Below are positions 7,199 through 13,127 of a DNA stretch of 38,718 nt, in pieces (the first letter of the stretch is position 1; each line of letters starts with the position of its first letter). The stretch comes from an uncultured Oscillospiraceae bacterium. GTDB lineage: Bacteria > Bacillota > Clostridia > Oscillospirales > Acutalibacteraceae. The notes under the pieces were generated by a model. That model did not search any database. It saw nothing but the letters and a program-made list of their open reading frames with translations, and was not told where the DNA came from. The translations under genes and the position numbers were made by a program. The stretch covers positions 1 to 38,718 of the forward strand of contig UQFM01000009.1 of assembly GCA_900540295.1 (NCBI GenBank), read 5' to 3'.

Positions 7199-7283
7199 GC
7201 AACGACCTCTGTGTCGTTCCGTTAAATCGGCATCTAAATATGCGTTGTTACTAAGTGAGAATCTTCGCTATCGTGCAGAATGA
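6969..7283 (+). pseudogene. Truncated IS3-family transposase OrfA
   Basis: The first roughly 75 residues resemble the helix-turn-helix OrfA of IS3-family elements: MPRSYRHVSDYEKEIFALRR, then IKNFIRRYNRKQRKIVAG and DRPSKKGNDLPPSIQQ. A perfect AGGAGGG ribosome site lies 7 bases upstream. After PPSIQQ the frame runs by chance through unrelated repeat DNA for about 28 residues to a stop at 7283. The gene is rich in AAA and AGA codons, unlike the GC-richer neighbours, which points to transfer. Without orfB it is a relic. Confidence 0.75.
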
Positions 7284-7287
7284 CAAT
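7253..7287. repeat. Copy of the dispersed GAGAATCTTCGC/AGAATGACA repeat
   Basis: GTGAGAATCTTCGC...GCAGAATGACAA matches the unit at 4419-4450. It abuts the truncated end of the IS remnant, so insertion or recombination at the repeat may have removed the rest of the element. Confidence 0.6.
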
Positions 7288-7297
7288 GCAAAAAACC

Positions 7298-7636
7298 TTA
7301 TACCGTGTGTTTTACATACACGGTTATTTTTTTATGTTGATTTTTGCACTGTTCAATTACAAATTTTGTGCCACGGGATTGTCCGTCCCAAAAAGCGAGC
7401 ACGCAATCTGCATAAGAAATAATTTGTAAATTACGAACCAAAGGTGCTTTTCTGCCATAGCGGTTGTAATCCGGTAAAAATTCGGTTAGCTTTATTTTAT
7501 GCTTCTTTGCATAATTTGCGGCACAGGTATCTATGCCGCGTGCTCCGCCGGAAACAATTTCCGTTACTTCATTCGGCAAATATTTTCCCGAATATTCAAC
7601 GGTTAATTCTCTTGAACCGATTACTGCGCATTTCAT
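7298..7636 (-). CDS. SLOG-family protein (DUF2493/YspA-like)
   Basis: This 112-aa cytosolic protein has a Rossmann-like SLOG fold. The N-terminal strand ends in GSREL (residues 7-11). The glycine-rich loop SGGARGID (29-36) is the expected nucleotide or nucleotide-sugar binding site. A late AFWDGQSRGTKF segment is typical of DUF2493 proteins. SLOG domains are proposed to sense or process nucleotide-derived ligands and occur in DprA, LOG cytokinin enzymes and several conflict systems; the DUF2493 branch has no settled function. The gene is divergent from a ribbon-helix-helix gene across a palindrome-rich region and sits beside an IS relic, so it looks like accessory DNA. The ribosome site (GATGGTGA) is moderate. 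Confidence 0.75.
   Translation of the reverse strand: MKCAVIGSRELTVEYSGKYLPNEVTEIVSGGARGIDTCAANYAKKHKIKLTEFLPDYNRYGRKAPLVRNLQIISYADCVLAFWDGQSRGTKFVIEQCKNQHKKITVYVKHTV
7302..7331. terminator. Bidirectional terminator overlapping the end of the SLOG gene
   Basis: ACCGTGT (7302-7308) pairs with ACACGGT (7318-7324). On the plus strand TATTTTTTT follows. On the minus strand ATAAGGTTTTTT follows after the SLOG stop codon, so it can terminate the SLOG transcript. Confidence 0.7.
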
Positions 7637-7659
7637 ACAATCACCATCTTTATAATTTG

Positions 7660-7680
7660 GTATACTTAATTTAAGTATAC
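7660..7680. promoter_or_regulatory. 21-bp palindromic operator (site 1) between SLOG and RHH genes
   Basis: A perfect palindrome with 10-bp arms around one central base (arm GTATACTTAA). It contains the core ACTTAA-N-TTAAGT at 7664-7676, which recurs in site 2. It lies 24 bases upstream of the SLOG start, where it would cover the SLOG promoter. Confidence 0.7.
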
Positions 7681-7700
7681 TTTTACCATTTTACCATAAA

Positions 7701-7732
7701 ATCAACTTAAAATAAACTTAAATTAAGTTGAT
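7701..7732. promoter_or_regulatory. Second palindromic operator (site 2) with the same core
   Basis: Outer arms ATCAACTTAA (7701-7710) and TTAAGTTGAT (7723-7732) are perfect complements. Inside, AACTTAA-A-TTAAGTT (7715-7729) repeats the core of site 1. The centres of the two cores (7670 and 7722) are 52 bases apart, close to five helical turns. Site 2 ends 14 bases before the RHH start. Cooperative binding by the adjacent RHH protein is inferred. Confidence 0.65.
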
Positions 7733-7746
7733 GTGGCGGTGACAGT

Positions 7747-7926
7747 ATGCGTAATAAAAATAACAAGCATTTGGGAATTGAAATTGACCCTGAGTTGCAC
7801 GGCAAACTGCATTATATCGCAAAGTATGAGGGGCGTTCTGCAAACGGACAGATACTGTATTTAATTCGCAAATGCATCAAAGAATTTGAAGAAGCCGAGG
7901 GCGAAATTCATTTGCAGGATAAATAA
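7747..7926 (+). CDS. Small ribbon-helix-helix (Arc/MetJ-type) DNA-binding protein
   Basis: This 59-aa protein begins MRNKNNKHLGIEIDPELHGK. The pattern fits an RHH fold: a short N-terminal strand (HLGIEID) that would enter the DNA groove, helix 1 (PELHGKLHYIAKYEG), the turn RSANGQ, and helix 2 (ILYLIRKCIKEFEEAEG). Such proteins are dimeric repressors and often control their own operon or act as antitoxins. Two palindromes with a shared ACTTAA core lie directly upstream, so autorepression is likely. No toxin gene follows; the strong terminator comes two bases after the stop. The divergent partner is the SLOG gene. The ribosome site (GGCGGTGA) is modest. Confidence 0.75.
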   Translation: MRNKNNKHLGIEIDPELHGKLHYIAKYEGRSANGQILYLIRKCIKEFEEAEGEIHLQDK

Positions 7927-7927
7927 C

Positions 7928-7961
7928 AAAATCCCCGCACCGAAACAGGTGCGGGGATTTT
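7928..7961. terminator. Strong bidirectional intrinsic terminator
   Basis: AAAATCCCCGCACC (7928-7941) and GGTGCGGGGATTTT (7948-7961) form a perfect 14-bp stem with a 6-base loop. The A/T ends give a U-tract on both strands, so it ends the RHH transcript and the converging spoVA transcript. Confidence 0.9.
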
Positions 7962-7964
7962 GTG

Positions 7965-8135
7965 TCACTGTGCAATTTGCGGAATCGCTTCTTTTTTTTC
8001 GCGCACCGCCGTGCACAGCTCCAAAGCGGAAAAGACTATTATCCCAACCGTCAATACCGTTTTGAGCAAATACAGTCCTTTAATCAGCTTTGCACCGATG
8101 CTGATAATGCGCATATCCCGAAATAATACATCCAT
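7965..8135 (-). CDS. Hypothetical 56-aa single-pass membrane protein downstream of spoVAD
   Basis: A minus-strand frame reads MDVLFRDMRIISIGAKLIKG and then a hydrophobic helix (about residues 21-43, LYLLKTVLTVGIIVFSALEL), ending in a charged REKKEA tail. It starts 31 bases after the spoVAD stop and ends right at the shared terminator, so it is placed as the third gene of the spoVA transcript. I do not recognise the family. It is not SpoVAE, which is about twice as long with several helices. The ribosome site (GAAAGAAT) is weak. It could be a real small spore membrane protein or a chance frame. Confidence 0.5.
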   Translation of the reverse strand: MDVLFRDMRIISIGAKLIKGLYLLKTVLTVGIIVFSALELCTAVREKKEAIPQIAQ

Positions 8136-8165
8136 ATTCTTTCATATCCCTCTTTATACCAAAAG

Positions 8166-9194
8166 TTACGAAACATTCTGCGGCTTTGCCACCAATACGG
8201 CGTGCGCCACGGACGGAATGCTTTCGCCCTGCAACGTCGAGGTCGGGGACATCAGCGCGCCTGTGGCGACCAACAGAACCTTTTTCAGGTCGCCTTCCGA
8301 AAGTCGGCGCAGGATATAGGAGTTAAACACCGACCCTGCACAGCCGCAGCCCGAGCCGCCCGCATGCACATCCTGCCCTTCGATATCGTAAATCAGCAGT
8401 CCGCAGTCGGTATGATTGCGGCTGATGTCGATATTATGGTCTTTTTGCAGAAGTTCTTTCAATAATTGCGATCCGACTAACCCTAAATCGCCTGTCAGAA
8501 TCAAATCATAGTCCGCAGGTGCGGTTGCGGTATCCGTGAAAAAGTTTGCAATGGTATCTGCGGCGGCGGGCGCCATTGCCGCGCCCATATTGTTTGCGTC
8601 CTTAATGCCGAGATCCATAATTTTGCCGAATGTGACCGCCTCTACACACGGCTTGTTCGGGTCGCTGTACCCCACAACGGAGGCGCCTGCCGCCGTTGCC
8701 GTGCGCTGTGTGGTCGGCGGGCGCTGTCCGCCGTATTCCAGCGGTTGGCGGAATTGCCGTTCCGCCGACGCGAAATGCGAAGAGGTAGAAGCGATGGCGA
8801 GCGTTGCCGCTTTTGCATCGACCAGAACGCTTGCAAGTCCTAAGGAGAGAGCCATCGTCGAGCATGCGCCGTACAGTCCTAAAAACGGTATCCCCAATTC
8901 GCGGATGCCGAACGATGTGCCGATGCACTGGTTTAATAAATCGCCCGCAAGAATATAGTCTGCGTCCGCAGGCGTTTTGCCCGCCTTGTCGAGCGCACGG
9001 ATAATCGCTTCGCGCTGTAAAGTGCTTTCCGCTTTTTCGAACGAAATTTCGCCGAGCGTGTCATCCGTATAAATGTGGTCGAATTCCGCAGAAAGCGGCC
9101 CCTCTCCCTCGGTTTTTCCGACCACCGCCGCATTGCCTAAAATCGACGGGCGCGTCGTCAGATTCAACGTATATCTGCCTTGCCGAATTGCCAT
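8166..9194 (-). CDS. spoVAD: Stage V sporulation protein AD
   Basis: This 342-aa protein has the thiolase-like fold of SpoVAD. Visible family segments include GACSTMALSLG (the position of the thiolase Cys), STSSHFASAERQFRQPLEYG, TAAGASVV, GGSGCGCAGSVFNSY and the near-terminal ALMSPTSTLQGESIPSVAHA. SpoVAD binds dipicolinic acid and is needed for its uptake into the developing spore and for germination. It acts at the spore inner membrane together with SpoVAC. It follows spoVAC by 15 bases and should be expressed in the forespore. Length is normal for the family (about 335-345 aa). Confidence 0.97.
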   Translation of the reverse strand: MAIRQGRYTLNLTTRPSILGNAAVVGKTEGEGPLSAEFDHIYTDDTLGEISFEKAESTLQREAIIRALDKAGKTPADADYILAGDLLNQCIGTSFGIRELGIPFLGLYGACSTMALSLGLASVLVDAKAATLAIASTSSHFASAERQFRQPLEYGGQRPPTTQRTATAAGASVVGYSDPNKPCVEAVTFGKIMDLGIKDANNMGAAMAPAAADTIANFFTDTATAPADYDLILTGDLGLVGSQLLKELLQKDHNIDISRNHTDCGLLIYDIEGQDVHAGGSGCGCAGSVFNSYILRRLSEGDLKKVLLVATGALMSPTSTLQGESIPSVAHAVLVAKPQNVS

Positions 9195-9209
9195 ACTCTG
9201 TACCCCCCC

Positions 9210-9653
9210 TTAATACAGCCCGAAGATATAGATAATCAGCCCGTATACAACGGCGGCGGAACAGCCGTAGGCAATCACGGGACCTGCAATGGTAAACAGC
9301 TTTGCACCTGTGCCGAGAATGCGTCCTTCCGCCTGAAATTCCATGGCGGGGGAGACAATCGAATTGGCGAAGCCCGTAATGGGCACAATGGTTCCCGCGC
9401 CTGCATGCTTGGCGATTTTGTCGAACACGCCGAGTCCCGTGAGGATTGCCGTCAGCACAATCAGCGTGACAGGCACTGCCGCTTTGACCTCGGTTTCGGA
9501 AAGCCCCGCCATCGTATAGAGTGCATTGAACGCTTGGCCGAGTGTGCAGATGAGACCGCCGATGAGAAAGGCTTTTAAAATATCCAAGATTTTCGGCGAC
9601 GGCGGCGACGCCTTTTTCGTCATTTCATTATATTCTTTTCCGGTTGTAGACAT
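9210..9653 (-). CDS. spoVAC: Stage V sporulation protein AC
   Basis: This 147-aa membrane protein has about four hydrophobic helices and the family blocks FLIGGLICTLGQ, GVFDKIAKHAGAGTIVPITG and FANSIVSPAMEF. SpoVAC forms a membrane channel for Ca-dipicolinate in the spore inner membrane, reported as mechanosensitive in Bacillus. It is the first gene of the spoVA set here. In most Clostridia the set is spoVAC-spoVAD-spoVAE, but no spoVAE follows. AAGGGG lies 10 bases upstream of the start. Confidence 0.96.
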   Translation of the reverse strand: MSTTGKEYNEMTKKASPPSPKILDILKAFLIGGLICTLGQAFNALYTMAGLSETEVKAAVPVTLIVLTAILTGLGVFDKIAKHAGAGTIVPITGFANSIVSPAMEFQAEGRILGTGAKLFTIAGPVIAYGCSAAVVYGLIIYIFGLY

Positions 9654-9692
9654 ATTTCGTCAACCCCTTTATATGCAATTTTTTATCTTTGT

Positions 9693-9722
9693 TAGAATAG
9701 CCGTTTTTTACGGAAAAATTCA
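9693..9722 (-). promoter_or_regulatory. Putative forespore (sigma-G/F type) promoter of spoVAC
   Basis: On the minus strand TGAATT (9722-9717) and TATTCTA (9699-9693) are separated by 17 bases. They resemble forespore sigma boxes (TGAATA and CATACTA-like) and lie about 40 bases before the spoVAC start. The match is partial and rests on the known forespore expression of spoVA genes. Confidence 0.4.
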
Positions 9723-9782
9723 CAATTTATACATTGAAAAAAACCGTGTGATGCGATATTCTTTTAAAAGGTGGTGTTACAC

Positions 9783-10481
9783 ATGAGCTTGATTGAAGTC
9801 AAGGACCTTTATAAAATTTATAATCCCGGTGAAAATGAGGTGCGTGCGCTCGACGGCGTGACGCTTCAAATCGAACGCGGGGATTTTGTTGCGATTATCG
9901 GGCAGTCGGGTTCGGGCAAGTCTACGCTGATGAATATGCTGGGGCTTTTGGATGTGCCGACCAGCGGCGAGTACTATCTCGACGGCGAGGATGTATCGCG
10001 CATGACGGATGACCAGCTTTCCGAAATACGAAACAAGCAAATCGGCTTTATTTTTCAGGGCTTTAATCTGATTTCCAGCCTGACGGCGCAGGGCAATGTG
10101 GAATTGCCGCTGGCGTACCGCGGTATGCCGAAAGAGGAACGGCATACACTCTCGCTGGAAGCGCTTGACCGTGTCGGACTCGGGCACAGACTGGACCACC
10201 TGCCGAAGCAGATGTCGGGCGGTCAGCAGCAGCGTGTTGCTATTGCGCGGGCGGTTGCCGCACGTCCGCCGATTATTTTGGCGGATGAACCGACGGGGAA
10301 TCTGGACAGCCGTTCTGGAAAAGACGTTATGAAAATTCTGCACGAATTAAACGCAGAGGGCAGAACCGTTATTTTGATTACGCACGACAACGGCATTGCC
10401 GAAGAAGCGAAGCGTGTGATTCGCATTCAGGACGGCAAGGTTGTGGAAGATTATCGGAATACGCCGTTGGAAACGGTATAA
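9783..10481 (+). CDS. MacB/LolD-type ABC transporter ATPase without a visible permease
   Basis: This 232-aa ATPase has Walker A GQSGSGKST (about residues 39-47), the Q-loop FIFQGFNLI, the signature MSGGQQQRVAIARA, Walker B IILADEPTGNLD and the switch His ITHDN. The GNLD and FQ-FNLI features place it in the MacB/LolD/FtsE-like group that normally works with an FtsX-type permease for lipoprotein, peptide or antibiotic export. The neighbours are spoVAC (divergent) and ireB, with no permease, so its partner must be encoded elsewhere. The start at 9783 has GGTGGT about 8 bases upstream. Confidence 0.92.
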   Translation: MSLIEVKDLYKIYNPGENEVRALDGVTLQIERGDFVAIIGQSGSGKSTLMNMLGLLDVPTSGEYYLDGEDVSRMTDDQLSEIRNKQIGFIFQGFNLISSLTAQGNVELPLAYRGMPKEERHTLSLEALDRVGLGHRLDHLPKQMSGGQQQRVAIARAVAARPPIILADEPTGNLDSRSGKDVMKILHELNAEGRTVILITHDNGIAEEAKRVIRIQDGKVVEDYRNTPLETV

Positions 10482-10532
10482 AGAGATTGTATCGGATACA
10501 GCCGCTTATATAAAATTTTTCTTGAAAAATGA

Positions 10533-10561
10533 TTGTATTTTAAATCGGCATAGTATATAAT
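10533..10561 (+). promoter_or_regulatory. Putative promoter of ireB
   Basis: A perfect TATAAT (10556-10561) has TTGTAT (10533-10538) 17 bases upstream and is preceded by TAGTA. It lies about 38 bases before the ireB start. The -35 box is weak. Confidence 0.5.
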
Positions 10562-10598
10562 ATACTTTAGATTTTTACAGAAGCAGGAGGTGGCTGTT

Positions 10599-10865
10599 TT
10601 GTTAGACCCGAATAAAACCATTCAGTTTTCCATTAAGGATGAACATGAGGAAGTCATGCGTCAAACTATTTTGACGGTTTATAACGCACTTCGGGAAAAG
10701 GGCTATAACCCGATTAGTCAGATTGTCGGTTATATTTTATCCGAAGACCCGACTTATATTACCACGCACAACAATGCCCGCAGCCTGATCCGCCGACTGG
10801 ACCGCGACGAGCTGCTTCAGGCTTTGGTAAAGAATTATTTGCAGCTCGGTGCGGATGAAAAATGA
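10599..10865 (+). CDS. ireB: IreB-family regulatory phosphoprotein (UPF0297)
   Basis: This 88-aa protein matches IreB in length and in the core NALREKGYNPISQIVGYILSED and YITTHNNARSLIRRLDRDEL. In Enterococcus IreB is phosphorylated on N-terminal threonines by the PASTA kinase IreK and restrains cephalosporin resistance; a Thr lies near the N-terminus here too (residue 6). I take TTG at 10599 as start because AGGAGG (10585-10590) is spaced 8 bases from it, while the alternative GTG at 10590 overlaps that ribosome site. In many Firmicutes ruvX and a DUF1292 gene follow; here an unrelated conserved gene follows at 10882. Confidence 0.92.
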   Translation: MLDPNKTIQFSIKDEHEEVMRQTILTVYNALREKGYNPISQIVGYILSEDPTYITTHNNARSLIRRLDRDELLQALVKNYLQLGADEK

Positions 10866-10881
10866 GGAGAAAAGATACAAT

Positions 10882-11175
10882 ATGGCTGAGAAAGTAAAGA
10901 ACGATTTTTTGACCTATAAAGGCAAACCGTTGGTGCGCAACGGCGATATAATTTATTACGGCAACATGTCTGACGATTACGTGATTATGATGCGCATTAC
11001 ATCCAAAAAGGAATTTGAAGGACTGGACCTTGCCGCAAAGGTAACCGTACAGCTGTTAAAGACCGACCCCGATGCAAGCGCGAAAGAGCGTATTGTAAAA
11101 ACCAGCGAAAAGAAAGGTCTTTTTGCCGCAATGGATATTGCCGAGATTTGGCTGGACCGTGCACTGCGCGGTTGA
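10882..11175 (+). CDS. Conserved hypothetical protein in the ireB operon
   Basis: This 97-aa soluble protein starts MAEKVKNDFLTYKGKPLVRN and includes GDIIYYGNMSDDYVIMMRI, a KVTVQLL strand and RIVKTSEKKGLFAAMDIAEI. No signal, membrane helix or catalytic motif is evident; it looks like a small alpha/beta protein. It follows ireB by 16 bases with its own AGGAG site and is closed off by a terminator, so the two form a two-gene unit. I believe similar proteins occur in other Clostridia, but I know no function. A link to cell-wall kinase signalling is possible only by position. Confidence 0.75.
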   Translation: MAEKVKNDFLTYKGKPLVRNGDIIYYGNMSDDYVIMMRITSKKEFEGLDLAAKVTVQLLKTDPDASAKERIVKTSEKKGLFAAMDIAEIWLDRALRG

Positions 11176-11201
11176 CGGAACAGAATAGCCTAAGTCATTC
11201 T

Positions 11202-11240
11202 CCCCGTTTGAAACTTTTCGTTTCAGACGGGGTTTTATTT
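11202..11240 (+). terminator. Intrinsic terminator after the ireB operon
   Basis: CCCCGTTTGAAA (11202-11213) pairs with TTTCAGACGGGG (11221-11232) with one mismatch, followed by TTTTATTT. Confidence 0.9.
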
Positions 11241-11291
11241 ATGACGATTTTGTAAATTCTTGAAGATTTTGTGAAAAATCCGTACCTCGAA

Positions 11292-11320
11292 TTGACAGTA
11301 TTCGACTTTGGTTGTATAAT
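11292..11320 (+). promoter_or_regulatory. Consensus sigma-A promoter of the LCP gene
   Basis: TTGACA (11292-11297) and TATAAT (11315-11320) are both perfect and 17 bases apart. The transcript would have a leader of about 73 bases. The segment GTTGTATAATT around the -10 is repeated at 11349-11359. Confidence 0.85.
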
Positions 11321-11399
11321 TAACAGAGTTATTATGTGAAATTTTATTGTTGTATAATTTGTTCTGTTCGGAACAAGACAATACATATTGAGGTGTATT

Positions 11400-12863
11400 A
11401 TGAAAAGAGAAAGAGCGAATTCCGAAGACCGAGAAATTCTTTTGGATAAAAAAATAGATGAAAAAGTCGAAAAAAAACTGCAAAAGGAAAAGGCGAAAGC
11501 GGAGAAACGAAAAAACAGCAAATTCCGCAACAGTAAATTCGGCAAGAAATGGTTTGCCTTAAAGAAATGGCAGCGCGTCATTGTGTATGTGCTGATTGCA
11601 CTGCTGGTGCTGTCCGCCGCAGTTTTCGGAACGGTATACAGTATTTACAGCGGGTTCCACAATCAAATCGATGAAGGTGAGTTGGGGATTTCCAATGAAA
11701 TTGCCGAAAAGTACGGCGATACGGATATTTTTAATGTGGCGCTGTTCGGTTTGGATACCCGCGACGAAGAGGCGTTTACGGGACGCAGTGACTCTATCAT
11801 CATCGTCAGTGTAGACAGAAAGAACAATACGGTAAAGCTTTCTTCCATTCTGCGGGACAGTTATGTGTCGATTGAAGGGCATAAGGACCAAAAAATCTGC
11901 CACGCCTATGCGTTCGGCGGCGCACAGCTTGCCGTAAAAACACTGAATCAGAATTTCAACATGAATATTACCGACTATGTGTCGATTAACTTTGCAAAGC
12001 TTGCCCAGGCGATTGATTTGCTCGGCGGTGTGGATATCACTATCACAGAGGCTGAGCGTGCACACCTCAATCAAATTGGAGATGACGACAATCCCGATTT
12101 TCACTATCTGGATGAGGCGGGACCTGTGCATTTGACAGGCGAGCAAGCAGTCGTATACGCAAGGCTTCGCAAAATTGACTCCGATGTCGAACGCTCCAAC
12201 CGTCAAAAACGCGTGATTGAGGCTTTGCTTGTGCAGGCACGCAAGGTCAGCCCTTCAAAATATGCGGAGCTTTTAAAACGGGGAATGTCCCTGTGCGAAA
12301 CCTCACTTTCTTTTTCGGAAATTATGTCCTTTGCGCCGATGATTAAATCGGATATTCAAATTACGATGACCAATATTCCGGGTGAAGAAGAAAATGCCGT
12401 CGGCGGTATATATGAGGGCGCTTGGGTGTGGCGCTACGATTTGCGCAAAGCAAGCGAACGGTTACATTTGTTTATTTACGGTGAAGTGCCGACCGAACCG
12501 GTGACGAGTAACAGTCCTAAATCGGATAAACCGAAAAATAATACGAGCGATACCACGAAACCGAAGAACAGCAATCCGAGCAGTACTTCCCAAAATACGG
12601 ATAAGCCGAATACCAATACACCGAACAACGGAAATAACAGTACGCCGCCGAATCAGAACCCGAACCCGGGGGACGGAAATACGCCGAATCCGCCTGTGGT
12701 TGACCCGGATAATCCGAATCAGGGCGGGGAGGATAAGCCGGAGAATCCGGGCGGCGATGCGAGTCCCGATAATCCCGATGCGGGAGATAAACCGGAAAAG
12801 CCGACCGGGGAGGACAATAAAGACCCCGAAACGCCGGACACGCCGCAGGAACCTGCCGCATAA
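11400..12863 (+). CDS. LytR-CpsA-Psr (LCP) family cell-envelope transferase
   Basis: This 487-aa membrane-anchored protein has a long, very basic, coiled-coil-like cytoplasmic head (residues 1-58), one membrane helix (about 59-80) and an extracellular LCP domain (about 110-270). LCP hallmarks are GLDTRDEEAFTGRSDSIIIV, the arginine in SILRDSYV, and HLTGEQAVVYARLRKIDSDVERSNRQ. LCP enzymes transfer undecaprenyl-linked polymers such as wall teichoic acid or capsule to peptidoglycan. After about residue 365 comes a roughly 120-residue low-complexity tail rich in Asn, Pro, Asp, Gly and Lys with no sorting motif. Such tails may span the wall. It is transcribed alone from a consensus promoter. Confidence 0.93.
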   Translation: MKRERANSEDREILLDKKIDEKVEKKLQKEKAKAEKRKNSKFRNSKFGKKWFALKKWQRVIVYVLIALLVLSAAVFGTVYSIYSGFHNQIDEGELGISNEIAEKYGDTDIFNVALFGLDTRDEEAFTGRSDSIIIVSVDRKNNTVKLSSILRDSYVSIEGHKDQKICHAYAFGGAQLAVKTLNQNFNMNITDYVSINFAKLAQAIDLLGGVDITITEAERAHLNQIGDDDNPDFHYLDEAGPVHLTGEQAVVYARLRKIDSDVERSNRQKRVIEALLVQARKVSPSKYAELLKRGMSLCETSLSFSEIMSFAPMIKSDIQITMTNIPGEEENAVGGIYEGAWVWRYDLRKASERLHLFIYGEVPTEPVTSNSPKSDKPKNNTSDTTKPKNSNPSSTSQNTDKPNTNTPNNGNNSTPPNQNPNPGDGNTPNPPVVDPDNPNQGGEDKPENPGGDASPDNPDAGDKPEKPTGEDNKDPETPDTPQEPAA

Positions 12864-12880
12864 ATGCAGATCATATTCCG

Positions 12881-12926
12881 TTACAAGTGTTGCCGCAGAT
12901 GCGCATTTTGCATCTGCGGCATTTGT
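12881..12926. terminator. Long hairpin after the LCP gene
   Basis: GCCGCAGATGC (12892-12902) and GCATCTGCGGC (12910-12920) form a perfect 11-bp stem, extended by a TTACAA/TTGTAA outer pair. It lacks a clear T-run, so termination efficiency is uncertain. Confidence 0.6.
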
Positions 12927-13127
12927 AATATCTATAAGGCAGGGCGGCGGAATTTTTTACCGCATTGTATAGATTTTTAAAAGGACTTGTGGTAAAATAA
13001 GCGCAAGCACTTATTTTATTTCCCTTTGGCTTTGCCTGACGGCAACCGCCAAAGGCGGACGATTTTACCGTCACAATGCGCCGCAGTCATTTTGAACTGC
13101 AATAATTTTTCGGAAGGGTGTGGGAAT

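Noticed and set aside
7960..8319. Plus-strand frame of 119 codons over the start of the spoVA region
   Set aside because: It begins inside the terminator and runs antisense to the end of spoVAD; no ribosome site.
10488..10500. 13-bp palindrome TGTATC-G-GATACA between the ABC ATPase and ireB
   Set aside because: Short, upstream of the promoter boxes, with no second copy; likely chance.
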